64,000 nucleotides of DNA, taken from contig NZ_JAKQZH010000001.1 of assembly GCF_022343555.1 (NCBI RefSeq), positions 806,001-870,000 on the forward strand. Direction: 5' to 3'. This document shows, piece after piece, positions 1-6,913 of this stretch. Below the pieces are notes generated by a model. It was given only the letters and a program-made list of their open reading frames with translations, was not told the DNA's origin and made no database searches. The DNA is from Marinobacter sp. C7 (lineage in GTDB: Bacteria; Pseudomonadota; Gammaproteobacteria; Pseudomonadales; Oleiphilaceae). The translations under genes and the position numbers were made by a program. The first letter of the stretch is position 1, and each line of letters begins with the position of its first letter.

Positions 1-706
1 TCTGGTTGCTCGCAGGAAAGAGGAACTCAAACAGGTTCAGGACAGTATTGCACAAGCCGGTGGCCAGGCATGGGTCTATCCGGCAGACCTGACCGACGAG
101 CAATCCCTGGGTGATTGTGCCGACGCCATATTGGCGGATCATGCACGAATAGATGTCCTGGTGAATAACGCCGCCCATTCGATCCGCCGGCCGATTACAG
201 AGGCCATGGATCGACTCCACGATTACCAGCGCACCATCAATATCAATTACATTGCCGCCGTCGGCCTCACGCTCCGGTTTTTGCCCAGAATGCTCGAGCA
301 GGGGGAAGGACAGGTCGTGAACATCTCCACCCTGTCGAGCCAGGTCCCGATTCCTTTGTTCTCAGCCTATCTGGCCAGTAAATCGGCACTCGAATCCTTT
401 TCCCGGTCATTACTGGCTGAGTTGGGGCACAAGGGAATCGGCGTTTCCGTGGTGTACTTCCCGATGGTGCGTACGCCCATGTCTGCCCGGACCCAGATTT
501 ACAAGCGCATGCCGATGATGGATGTCGAAAAAGCAGCCGGATGGATTGTTCGGGCGATTGACAAACGGTCAGTCCGGGTCGGGAGTCCGCTCGGGACTCT
601 TGGCAGTGTCGCTCTGGCAGCATTGCCCGGACCGGTAACACGACTGACCCAGCCTGCATTCAGGCAGATGGATAAATTGCTCAAACGAGCGAGCGGACGG
701 TCCTGA
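1..706 (+). CDS. Short-chain dehydrogenase/reductase, 5' end outside window
   Basis: NAD(P)-dependent short-chain dehydrogenase cut by the left edge; the frame is open from base 2. Visible are the VNNAAHS segment of the SDR fold, the active-site serine in NISTLSS and the catalytic Tyr-X3-Lys as YLASK, followed by the substrate-side segment with RTPM. The hydrophobic tail (LPGPVTRLTQPAF) recalls Acr1-type fatty acyl-CoA reductases and the C-terminal SDR half of the long two-domain acyl-CoA reductases of wax-ester-forming Marinobacter. That link is an inference from remembered family features. Whether another domain precedes it cannot be seen. SDR membership is secure; the substrate is not. Confidence 0.85.
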   Translation, partial: LVARRKEELKQVQDSIAQAGGQAWVYPADLTDEQSLGDCADAILADHARIDVLVNNAAHSIRRPITEAMDRLHDYQRTININYIAAVGLTLRFLPRMLEQGEGQVVNISTLSSQVPIPLFSAYLASKSALESFSRSLLAELGHKGIGVSVVYFPMVRTPMSARTQIYKRMPMMDVEKAAGWIVRAIDKRSVRVGSPLGTLGSVALAALPGPVTRLTQPAFRQMDKLLKRASGRS

Positions 707-857
707 AAGCGGGAAACGGGTTTTTAAATCCAATTTCTATATTACGTTGGTTTTTCGTCTGGAATAGTCTAGCGACAGGCGATTCCCGGCGTTCTCTGAA
801 GGGGATTCTGAACTAATCTGTAGTAATGAGGCTGCGTTACAAAAAGGAGTAACGGAG

Positions 858-1493
858 ATGAATAATACAGATTGGAGAATCAAGGGGCTGGAGTTCGTTA
901 ACTGCAATTGTGATCCGGGATGTCCTTGTCAGTTCATGTCCCGTCCTACCCATGGGGACTGCCAGGCTTTTGCGGCAGTCAAAATAGAAGAAGGTTACTT
1001 TGGGGAAACGCGCCTGGACGGTCTGTCGTTTGCCATGACGTTGAAATGGCCCGGCGCCATTCATGAAGGCAACGGCCAGGCGCAGGCCTTCGTGGACGAG
1101 CGCGCGACAACCGAGCAGCGTGATGCCCTGATGGCAATTCTCTCGGGAGAGACATCGGAGCCCGGAGCGACCTTTTTCAATGTATTTGCCGGCACCCTGT
1201 CGAAGATGTATGACCCTGTTTTCTGCCCGATCGAGATGTCGTGCGATGTGGAGAACCGAAGGGCGCAGGTACGAGTGGCTGATCTTCTGGAAGGGACTGC
1301 CGAGCCAGTAATCAATCCCGTATCAGGGGAGGCGCATCACGCACGAATCGATTTGCCGGCCGGGTTTGAGTACGCCGTTGCGGAAGTAGCAAAGGGAACC
1401 ACCCGTGCGCGCGCAGACGTGCCGATGGCCTTCGACGGGACGCACAGCCATCTGTCGCATCTGGATATTGGCCCCAGCGGCGTCTATCGATAG
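858..1493 (+). CDS. DUF1326 domain protein
   Basis: A 211-residue cytoplasmic-looking protein of the DUF1326 family, function unknown. The N-terminal cysteine cluster is present (Cys16, Cys18, Cys22, Cys24, in a CNCDPGCPC pattern) and suggests metal or redox chemistry. No signal peptide or membrane segment is seen. The start is fixed by AAGGAG at 844-849, eight bases before the ATG. It lies 15 bases upstream of a DUF2182 membrane protein; these two families commonly occur together, so they probably form an operon and act in one process. Confidence 0.88.
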   Translation: MNNTDWRIKGLEFVNCNCDPGCPCQFMSRPTHGDCQAFAAVKIEEGYFGETRLDGLSFAMTLKWPGAIHEGNGQAQAFVDERATTEQRDALMAILSGETSEPGATFFNVFAGTLSKMYDPVFCPIEMSCDVENRRAQVRVADLLEGTAEPVINPVSGEAHHARIDLPAGFEYAVAEVAKGTTRARADVPMAFDGTHSHLSHLDIGPSGVYR

Positions 1494-1508
1494 TTCGGGC
1501 GTGGCGAC

Positions 1509-2273
1509 ATGAGCAGGATCAGCGCCCGGGGGATTCCTCGGGTGTCGTTGGTTACGTTTGGCGCATTGCTGGCCATTACCGCTATCTCCTGGTGGTATCT
1601 GTTCGACATGGCGGCCGGAATGACCTCCATGGAAGCGGGCGGTGCCATGATGTTCCGGGAGTGGACGCCCGTTTATTTTGTCCTGATGTTCGTGATGTGG
1701 AGCATCATGATGGTGGCCATGATGGTTCCCAGTGCGACTCCGATGGTCCTTCTGTACCGTCAGGTCGCCAGGACCAACAGGCTGGCGCATCAGGCGCTGG
1801 GAACCGGTTTGTTTTGCGCGGGCTACCTCGTGACCTGGACATTGTTCAGTCTGGTCGCCACCGCCTTGCAATGGCTGCTTGAAGGGTGGGCGTTGCTGAG
1901 CCCGATGATGCGTAGCCAGAGCGTTTTGTTGAGCGGAATGATCCTTATTGGCGCCGGCCTTTACCAGTTTACGGGGCTCAAACAGGCATGCCTGAGGCAT
2001 TGCCGCGGTCCGCTGTTTTTCATTACCCGTCATTGGCGTCCGGGGCTGAAAGGCGCATTTGAGATGGGCGTCATTCATGGCGTCTACTGTGTCGGTTGCT
2101 GCGGTGCGCTGATGGCGCTCCTGTTTGTGGGCGGCGTCATGAACCTGTTGGTGATTGCCGCCATTGCGGTGATTGTTTTGGTTGAGAAATTGGTGCCTGG
2201 CGGGGAATGGTTCGCGAAGGGAGTGGGCGGAATCGTCATTATCCTGGGTATTGCAATGGTCGCGTCCGGCTGA
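1509..2273 (+). CDS. DUF2182 integral membrane protein
   Basis: A 254-residue polytopic inner-membrane protein of the DUF2182 (predicted metal-binding) family. It has about six hydrophobic segments, a methionine-rich stretch near residues 55-80 ([13 protein letters not shown]) and a conserved late HGVYCVGCC motif near residue 185 with paired cysteines. Met-rich and Cys motifs in a membrane suggest handling of a soft metal such as copper, but this is inference. It follows the DUF1326 gene by 15 bases with only a weak ribosome site, consistent with one transcript and coupled translation. Confidence 0.87.
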   Translation: MSRISARGIPRVSLVTFGALLAITAISWWYLFDMAAGMTSMEAGGAMMFREWTPVYFVLMFVMWSIMMVAMMVPSATPMVLLYRQVARTNRLAHQALGTGLFCAGYLVTWTLFSLVATALQWLLEGWALLSPMMRSQSVLLSGMILIGAGLYQFTGLKQACLRHCRGPLFFITRHWRPGLKGAFEMGVIHGVYCVGCCGALMALLFVGGVMNLLVIAAIAVIVLVEKLVPGGEWFAKGVGGIVIILGIAMVASG

Positions 2274-2350
2274 CGGTAGCTATCGCTTATCGTTCGAAGT
2301 CGTGGTATATCAGCACCCCTAGTTGTCATTTTCTTTCGGGACCAGATGCA

Positions 2351-2917
2351 ATGCCAAAAGCCAGTGAAATCAAAAAGAATCAGGCCGTTGACTATGAGGG
2401 ACGGGTTTATTTCGTAAAGGACATCGAACGCTCCGTGCCCCAGGGGCGAGCGGGTGGCAGCCTGTACCGCATGCGAATGTACGATGTGGTCACCGGTCAG
2501 AAGCTGGACGAAACCTTCAAGGATTCGGACATGTTGAACCTGGCGGATCTGGTTCGCCGGCCGGCCACCTTCTCGTACGCCGACGGAGACGAGTACGTCT
2601 TCATGGATACCGAGGATTTCACGCAGTACATGCTCAATCGCAGTGCTATCGAAGACGAGCTGCTATTCATCACCGAGGAAACCGAGGGGCTGATGGTGAT
2701 CCTGGTCAGTGACTCACCAGTGGCACTGGACTTGCCTCCGACCGTTGAACTTGAAATCGAGGAAACCGATCCCTCCATCAAGGGTGGTTCAGCCACGGCC
2801 CGCACCAAACCCGCCAGGCTGACGACCGGCCTCGTGGTGCAGGTTCCCGAGCATATCTCCACCGGCGACCGCATCAAGATCAATGTGGAAGAGCGTAAAT
2901 TCCTGAGCCGGGCCTGA
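2351..2917 (+). CDS. efpL: Elongation factor P-like protein EfpL (YeiP)
   Basis: A 188-residue paralogue of elongation factor P, which binds ribosomes stalled at difficult motifs such as polyprolines and promotes peptide bond formation. The three-domain EF-P layout is complete: N-terminal KOW-like domain, middle OB domain (about 65-130) and C-terminal OB domain ending near EERKFLSRA. The tip loop reads [10 protein letters not shown], placing Arg33 where EfpL proteins carry the tip arginine instead of the modified Lys of classical EF-P. The frame is open upstream to 2207, but the ATG at 2351 gives the family N-terminus [10 protein letters not shown]. Appears monocistronic. Confidence 0.93.
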   Translation: MPKASEIKKNQAVDYEGRVYFVKDIERSVPQGRAGGSLYRMRMYDVVTGQKLDETFKDSDMLNLADLVRRPATFSYADGDEYVFMDTEDFTQYMLNRSAIEDELLFITEETEGLMVILVSDSPVALDLPPTVELEIEETDPSIKGGSATARTKPARLTTGLVVQVPEHISTGDRIKINVEERKFLSRA

Positions 2918-2928
2918 GCCTGCCCGGT

Positions 2929-2956
2929 GTAGTCCCCGCGAGGCAGCGGGGGCTAC
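2929..2956. terminator. GC-rich hairpin after efpL
   Basis: An 11-bp stem (2929-2939 with 2946-2956, one G-T wobble) closes a six-base loop, 12 bases after the efpL stop. A clean T-run is missing, although the following 40 bases are T-rich. It may be a terminator or an imperfect dispersed repeat. The rest of 2957-3147 shows no gene; it should hold the promoter of the next gene. Confidence 0.5.
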
Positions 2957-3147
2957 CCTCACCGGTTTTCTCTTTCTTTACGCCCTCCGTTTCTATCGCT
3001 TTGTTTTTGGCGCAGAAATAATCTAATACACCGGACATTCGCCGACTTCTCCACGCTCGCCCGGTCTATGCTTAACAGAGGGCGCGACGGCATGATCGTC
3101 GGACTTGCGACATTGAGAGCGCAGGTCCCTGGAAGGGAGGGATTGAG

Positions 3148-3420
3148 ATGCCCAAGTATATTATCGAGAGAGAACTACCCGGAGCCGGCAAACTCTCTGC
3201 CGACGAATGGCAGGAAATCTCGCAGAAATCCTGTCAGGTGATTGAGGAGCTTGGGCCACGGATCCAGTGGCTTAACAGCTATGTCACTGATGACAAGGTG
3301 TTCTGCGTTTATATTTCTCCGAACGAGGAAATGGTGCGCCAGCATGCGGATATGGGCGGCTTTCCGGTCAACGCCATTTCGGAAGTTCGAAGCGAGATAG
3401 ATCCGACTACGGCCGAGTGA
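3148..3420 (+). CDS. DUF4242 small protein
   Basis: A 90-residue protein of the DUF4242 family, whose structurally studied members (SCO4226 type) are dimeric ferredoxin-like folds that bind nickel. Visible features are the N-terminal PKYIIERELPGAG strand, the central WLNSYVTDDKVFCVY segment and the family-typical ending around HADMGGFPVNAISEV. No signal peptide. Start chosen from GGAGGGATTGAG directly before the ATG. It is followed 36 bases later by a DCC-family gene on the same strand, possibly co-transcribed. The physiological role is unknown. Confidence 0.85.
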   Translation: MPKYIIERELPGAGKLSADEWQEISQKSCQVIEELGPRIQWLNSYVTDDKVFCVYISPNEEMVRQHADMGGFPVNAISEVRSEIDPTTAE

Positions 3421-3456
3421 GTTGGTGCAGGCCGTAACCGGCCTTAAAGGGGGAGC

Positions 3457-3822
3457 ATGACCGGTCCCGCGGACAAACTGGTCGTTTTCTACGATGGTGC
3501 CTGTCCAGCCTGCATCAAGGACAGGCGGCGTTATGAGAAACTGGCCGGTAAAACTGGCGAGTCTGTGGAGTGGTTCGATATCACCGGCCGCGATGACGTG
3601 CTGCGCCGGGAAGGAATCGACCCTGACAGCGCGTTGCGCGAGCTGCATGTCAAGGACAGCGAGGGCACGATTCACCGGGAGATAGACGCCTATATTCTGT
3701 TGATGTCGAGGGTCCCGGTATTGAAGCCGCTGGCCTGGCTGATTGGCCTGCCGGTGATTCGCCCCCTGTTGGCTCGCCTTTATCACGCCTGGGTTGACCG
3801 GAGACTATCCGGGCAGGGCTAG
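3457..3822 (+). CDS. DCC-family thiol-disulfide oxidoreductase-like protein (DUF393)
   Basis: A 121-residue protein with the DCC family N-terminal motif VVFYDGACPAC (Cys16, Cys19), a CxxC in a thioredoxin-like setting, followed by the usual Trp-Phe-Asp segment and a hydrophobic C-terminal half (VLKPLAWLIGLPVIRPLLARLY). Family members are predicted dithiol oxidoreductases; none of the visible sequence defines a substrate. GGGGGAG sits immediately before the ATG. Convergent with the endonuclease gene downstream (27-base gap, no obvious terminator). Confidence 0.87.
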   Translation: MTGPADKLVVFYDGACPACIKDRRRYEKLAGKTGESVEWFDITGRDDVLRREGIDPDSALRELHVKDSEGTIHREIDAYILLMSRVPVLKPLAWLIGLPVIRPLLARLYHAWVDRRLSGQG

Positions 3823-3848
3823 ACTCACCTCCGGGCAAGCAGGGCAGG

Positions 3849-4793
3849 TCAGCTCCTGCAGTTTCCGGCCTTCCGGTAACCAGCGGCTTCGGCTTCACGA
3901 GCACTGCTGAAGGCGACCCGGTTGCGTTTGGAAACCCGGTTGTAGCTCGGGCAACCTTCGGGGAGGTGGTAGATCTGGCTGCGGGCGTTGCCGATCACCA
4001 CTGCGTCGCTCTCCGCCCGGGCGATCTGCTGTGGAGCCGAGTCCTGCCTTATGCCCTCGGCCATGTTTCTGTGGCCAGGCGTCCAGACGCGTTCTCCGGT
4101 CACAAAGGGATTGTGGTGGCCCATCACTGCGGCAATTCGCCGGTCGCGTTCTCGCTCCCAGTCAGTCACGGGAAACTGCCGGTGCCAACTAATGAGCAGT
4201 TGCTGCTGTTTACGGCTCATCTTCAGGTCGTAGCGGTCGTGGATGTAGAAATAGGTGCGGGCGATGAGGCCTTTCACCGCATCCCGCGGTTCAACCGTGC
4301 GGTCTCCGAATGAAACGCGCACATCGCATTGACCGTGCTGGCCCGGAGTTCCCGGTAGCACCCCGAACGAATAGTTACTTCGATCGCCGTTCACCTCGCC
4401 GATTGCCGGAACCAGGTTGTGCATGTTTGCTTCCATGCGCTCGAAGAGAGGATCGTTGGCAGCGCAGTGCCGGCGCCCGCCTTCCTGCCAGCATTGGCGC
4501 TGGTGGCCCATGACCCAGGCGGGGACCACGTGCTCCCATTCGATACGCTGCGCCCGATTGCGCTGCTTTCGGACCTGGTAACCGCAGGATGCAAGGTCGA
4601 CCCGGCCGCCCGAAGCGCCGGTCCACTGCCACTGGCAGCCGCAGTAGAGGGAGCCTTCATCGGACTGGTTCTGGTCGTGGTAAACCTGTTGGCGCAACTC
4701 AAGCTTGGCTTCTCGAAACGACCCCGGTTCGGCGAACAGGGATTGGGAGAGGAGTACAGAAAACAGGACAATGAATAATCGGACAGCGAGCAC
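3849..4793 (-). CDS. endA: Endonuclease I family nuclease with C-terminal Ada/sunset-like domain
   Basis: A secreted or periplasmic nuclease of the EndA/NucM family. After a signal peptide (VRLFIVLFSVLLSQSLFA) comes the metal-dependent nuclease core with EWEHVVPAW, NMHNLVPAIGEVNGDRSNY and a Cys-rich insertion (YCGCQW). The last 45 residues (SQIYHLPEGCPSYNRV onward) form an extra domain resembling Ada zinc-binding or sunset domains, absent from classical EndA (about 230 residues). I prefer the GTG at 4793 because GAGG lies eight bases upstream and it begins at the signal peptide. The frame extends to an ATG at 4829 with no ribosome site. Monocistronic, convergent with the DCC gene. Confidence 0.88.
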   Translation of the reverse strand: MLAVRLFIVLFSVLLSQSLFAEPGSFREAKLELRQQVYHDQNQSDEGSLYCGCQWQWTGASGGRVDLASCGYQVRKQRNRAQRIEWEHVVPAWVMGHQRQCWQEGGRRHCAANDPLFERMEANMHNLVPAIGEVNGDRSNYSFGVLPGTPGQHGQCDVRVSFGDRTVEPRDAVKGLIARTYFYIHDRYDLKMSRKQQQLLISWHRQFPVTDWERERDRRIAAVMGHHNPFVTGERVWTPGHRNMAEGIRQDSAPQQIARAESDAVVIGNARSQIYHLPEGCPSYNRVSKRNRVAFSSAREAEAAGYRKAGNCRS

Positions 4794-4899
4794 GGAGGCA
4801 CCTCGATCTTGCGCGTGAATGGCGGGCAAGATTTTGCTCGATATCTGTATTCAGGACTGTAACTTATTGTAATAACTGTACTTTAATTGGGCGTGTCCG

Positions 4900-5595
4900 C
4901 TAGTCGATGGAGCTGATCTCGGCGGCAGTGAGGGGGCGGTACTTTCCGGCTGGCAGGTCAGGATCCAGGACCAGGTCTCCCATTCGTTCCCGATGCAGCG
5001 AGGTCACCCGGTTACCCACCGCATGAAACATGCGCTTGACCTGATGGTAGCGTCCCTCGTAAATGGTGAGTCTCGCCTCTGCTGGCCCCATCTGTTCCAG
5101 CCGCGCCGGAGATGTTCTGAGCTGTTCGTAGTCAAACCAGATACCTTCGGCAAAACGGTCCGCCGTATCCGGAGAAATCGGGTAGGCGGTGGTGACCCGA
5201 TAGACCTTGGGGATTTTTACCCTGGGCTCGGTCAAACGCCGCGACCAGAGGCCATCACTGCTCAATATCAGGAGTCCGGTACTGGCCCGGTCCAGGCGGC
5301 CACCGATGTGCAGGTGATTTCGCACGGCCGGCTCGATCAGGTCCATCACCGTGGGATGAATCGGATCCCGGGTGGCGCTCAGGTAACCCGCTGGCTTGTT
5401 CAGCATCAGGTAGTGGGCGGGATCCGCCTGCTGGATAATTTCCTGATCGAGTCTGACTTCCCGGAACCGGCTGATGTCCCGGGAACCTTCCTTGCAGACC
5501 TCACCATCAACACATACGCGTCCGGCAGCAAGAAGGACGTTGGCGCGGCGGCGGCTGATGCCGTTTTGGTTACTCAGGATGCGTGAGAGTTTCAT
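4900..5595 (-). CDS. rsuA: RsuA-type rRNA pseudouridine synthase
   Basis: Converts a uridine in rRNA to pseudouridine; RsuA proper acts on U516 of 16S rRNA. Of 231 residues, the first 60 form an S4 RNA-binding domain (KLSRILSNQNGISRRRANVLL). The catalytic domain follows with GRLDRASTGLL, catalytic Asp102, and the later EGRYHQVKRMFHAVGN motif. Length and the Asp position match RsuA better than RluB/E/F, but the exact target base cannot be proven by reading. Transcribed away from the thioesterase gene; the shared 94-base gap must hold both promoters. Confidence 0.88.
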   Translation of the reverse strand: MKLSRILSNQNGISRRRANVLLAAGRVCVDGEVCKEGSRDISRFREVRLDQEIIQQADPAHYLMLNKPAGYLSATRDPIHPTVMDLIEPAVRNHLHIGGRLDRASTGLLILSSDGLWSRRLTEPRVKIPKVYRVTTAYPISPDTADRFAEGIWFDYEQLRTSPARLEQMGPAEARLTIYEGRYHQVKRMFHAVGNRVTSLHRERMGDLVLDPDLPAGKYRPLTAAEISSID

Positions 5596-5689
5596 GGGTT
5601 AATCATACTAACGATCAGGTAATCTGTAGTCAGTGTTTTGGTGCAGGGTTGCCCGGTATAGTAATGCTTCGTCACATTCCGAGGAGAGA

Positions 5690-6202
5690 ATGGCATCCAT
5701 GCCTGATAGACCCGCCAAGCCCGTTTCCGCGTCTGCCATCGAGAAACACGTTTACAAGGTGTTCCCCAACGACATGAATTCCCACAATACGGTGTTCGGG
5801 GGCATGATCATGGCCAAGTGCGACCGCCTGGCACTGGTGGTGGCGGAGCGCCACTCGGCGCATGTCTGCGTTACGGCGGCTGTGGATTCCATTCACTTCC
5901 GGGCTCCCGCCAAGGGCAATGATACCCTGCTGTTCAGTCTTTCGCTGAACCGGAGTTGGGGCTCCTCTATGGAGATCGGAGCCCGGGTTGAAGCGGAAAA
6001 CAGCTACACTGGCGACACCCGCCATATTCTTTCGGCGTTTTTCACCTTCGTTGCGCTCGACGAAAACGACAAGCCGGTGGACGTGCCCACGGTGATTCCC
6101 GAGACGGCTGAACAGAAACGTCGCTTTGACAATGCACAGATCCGAAGGGAAGGAAGACTGGCAACTCGCAAACAGCTTGATAATGGCGCGTCGAAGAGCT
6201 GA
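5690..6202 (+). CDS. Acyl-CoA thioesterase, hotdog fold (YciA/BFIT type)
   Basis: A 170-residue acyl-CoA hydrolase of the cytosolic hotdog thioesterase family. It shows the N-terminal VFPNDMNSHNTVFGGMIMAKCD segment in which Asn/His/Gly build the helix-end active site, plus DSIHFRAP and the C-terminal strand SAFFTFVALDE. It would release free fatty acids and CoA, buffering the acyl-CoA pool. AGGAG at 5682-5686 serves ATG 5690, or ATG 5699 as an alternative. The frame runs upstream to 5633 without support. Its end overlaps the likely mtgA start, so the two are probably co-transcribed. Confidence 0.87.
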   Translation: MASMPDRPAKPVSASAIEKHVYKVFPNDMNSHNTVFGGMIMAKCDRLALVVAERHSAHVCVTAAVDSIHFRAPAKGNDTLLFSLSLNRSWGSSMEIGARVEAENSYTGDTRHILSAFFTFVALDENDKPVDVPTVIPETAEQKRRFDNAQIRREGRLATRKQLDNGASKS

Positions 6203-6884
6203 GTCCCTGGGGCGCAAAGCCCTCCGCTGGTTGACCTGGAGTTTTTTGGGGGCGCTTGCGGCCTCGATACTCCTGTTGCTCCTGTTCCGGTTTGTGAACC
6301 CGCCAACCTCGGCGTTTATGGTCGGCTACTGGTTGGGTCACCCCGATCAGGAACTCCGGCAGGAGTGGGTGCCTTACGAGCAGATTTCACCGTGGATGCC
6401 GCTGGCGGTTGTGGCCAGCGAAGACCAGCGTTTTCCCGAGCACTGGGGTGTGGATTTCAATGCGATTCACTCTGCTGTCGAGGAGTATATCCAGGGCGAG
6501 GGGCTCCGCGGCGCCAGTACCATTAGCCAGCAAACTGCCAAGAATCTGTTCCTCTGGAACGGGCGTAGCTTCGTCCGGAAAGCTCTGGAGGCTGGTCTGG
6601 CTGTTACTCTGGAAGTTTTGTGGCCGAAGGAGCGCATTCTTGAGGTCTACCTCAACATCGCCGAGTTTGGCCCCGGTATTTATGGAGTCGAAGCGGCGAG
6701 CCGCGTGTTTTTCGGTATTCCGGCAAACCAGTTGTCCAGAACCGAATCCGCCATGCTCGCAGCGGTGCTGCCGAATCCCAAAGTTTTTCGGGTCGACCGG
6801 CCCTCGGCGTATGTCTGGGACCGAGTCGACTGGATCAATCGCCAAATGGGCCAGTTGGGACTGGGTTATCTCAAGGGATTGTGA
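6183..6884 (+). CDS. mtgA: Monofunctional biosynthetic peptidoglycan transglycosylase
   Basis: Polymerises lipid II into glycan strands without transpeptidation; anchored in the inner membrane with a periplasmic catalytic domain. From the ATG at 6183 it has 233 residues: a basic start, one transmembrane helix (about 18-37), then the GT51 domain with the catalytic Glu80 in ASEDQRFPEHWG, the second motif GASTISQQTAKNLFLW, and KERILEVYLNIAEFGPGIYG. Length matches E. coli MtgA. The frame is open from 6126, but that start would add 19 hydrophilic residues inside the preceding gene. The likely start overlaps the thioesterase by 20 bases. Confidence 0.93.
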   Translation: MARRRAESLGRKALRWLTWSFLGALAASILLLLLFRFVNPPTSAFMVGYWLGHPDQELRQEWVPYEQISPWMPLAVVASEDQRFPEHWGVDFNAIHSAVEEYIQGEGLRGASTISQQTAKNLFLWNGRSFVRKALEAGLAVTLEVLWPKERILEVYLNIAEFGPGIYGVEAASRVFFGIPANQLSRTESAMLAAVLPNPKVFRVDRPSAYVWDRVDWINRQMGQLGLGYLKGL

Positions 6885-6908
6885 AGGCCGCCCGCAGGCG
6901 GCCTTCTT
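6884..6908. terminator. Terminator between mtgA and the LVIVD gene
   Basis: A perfect 9-bp stem (6884-6892 with 6897-6905) with a four-base loop begins on the last base of the mtgA stop and is followed by CTT. It lies between convergent genes, and its short T/A flanks suggest it could serve both. Confidence 0.7.
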
Positions 6909-6913
6909 GCTGG

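Noticed and set aside
2929..2956. Hairpin after efpL considered as an RNA gene
   Set aside because: A simple stem-loop with no further structure or promoter; kept only as a weak terminator.
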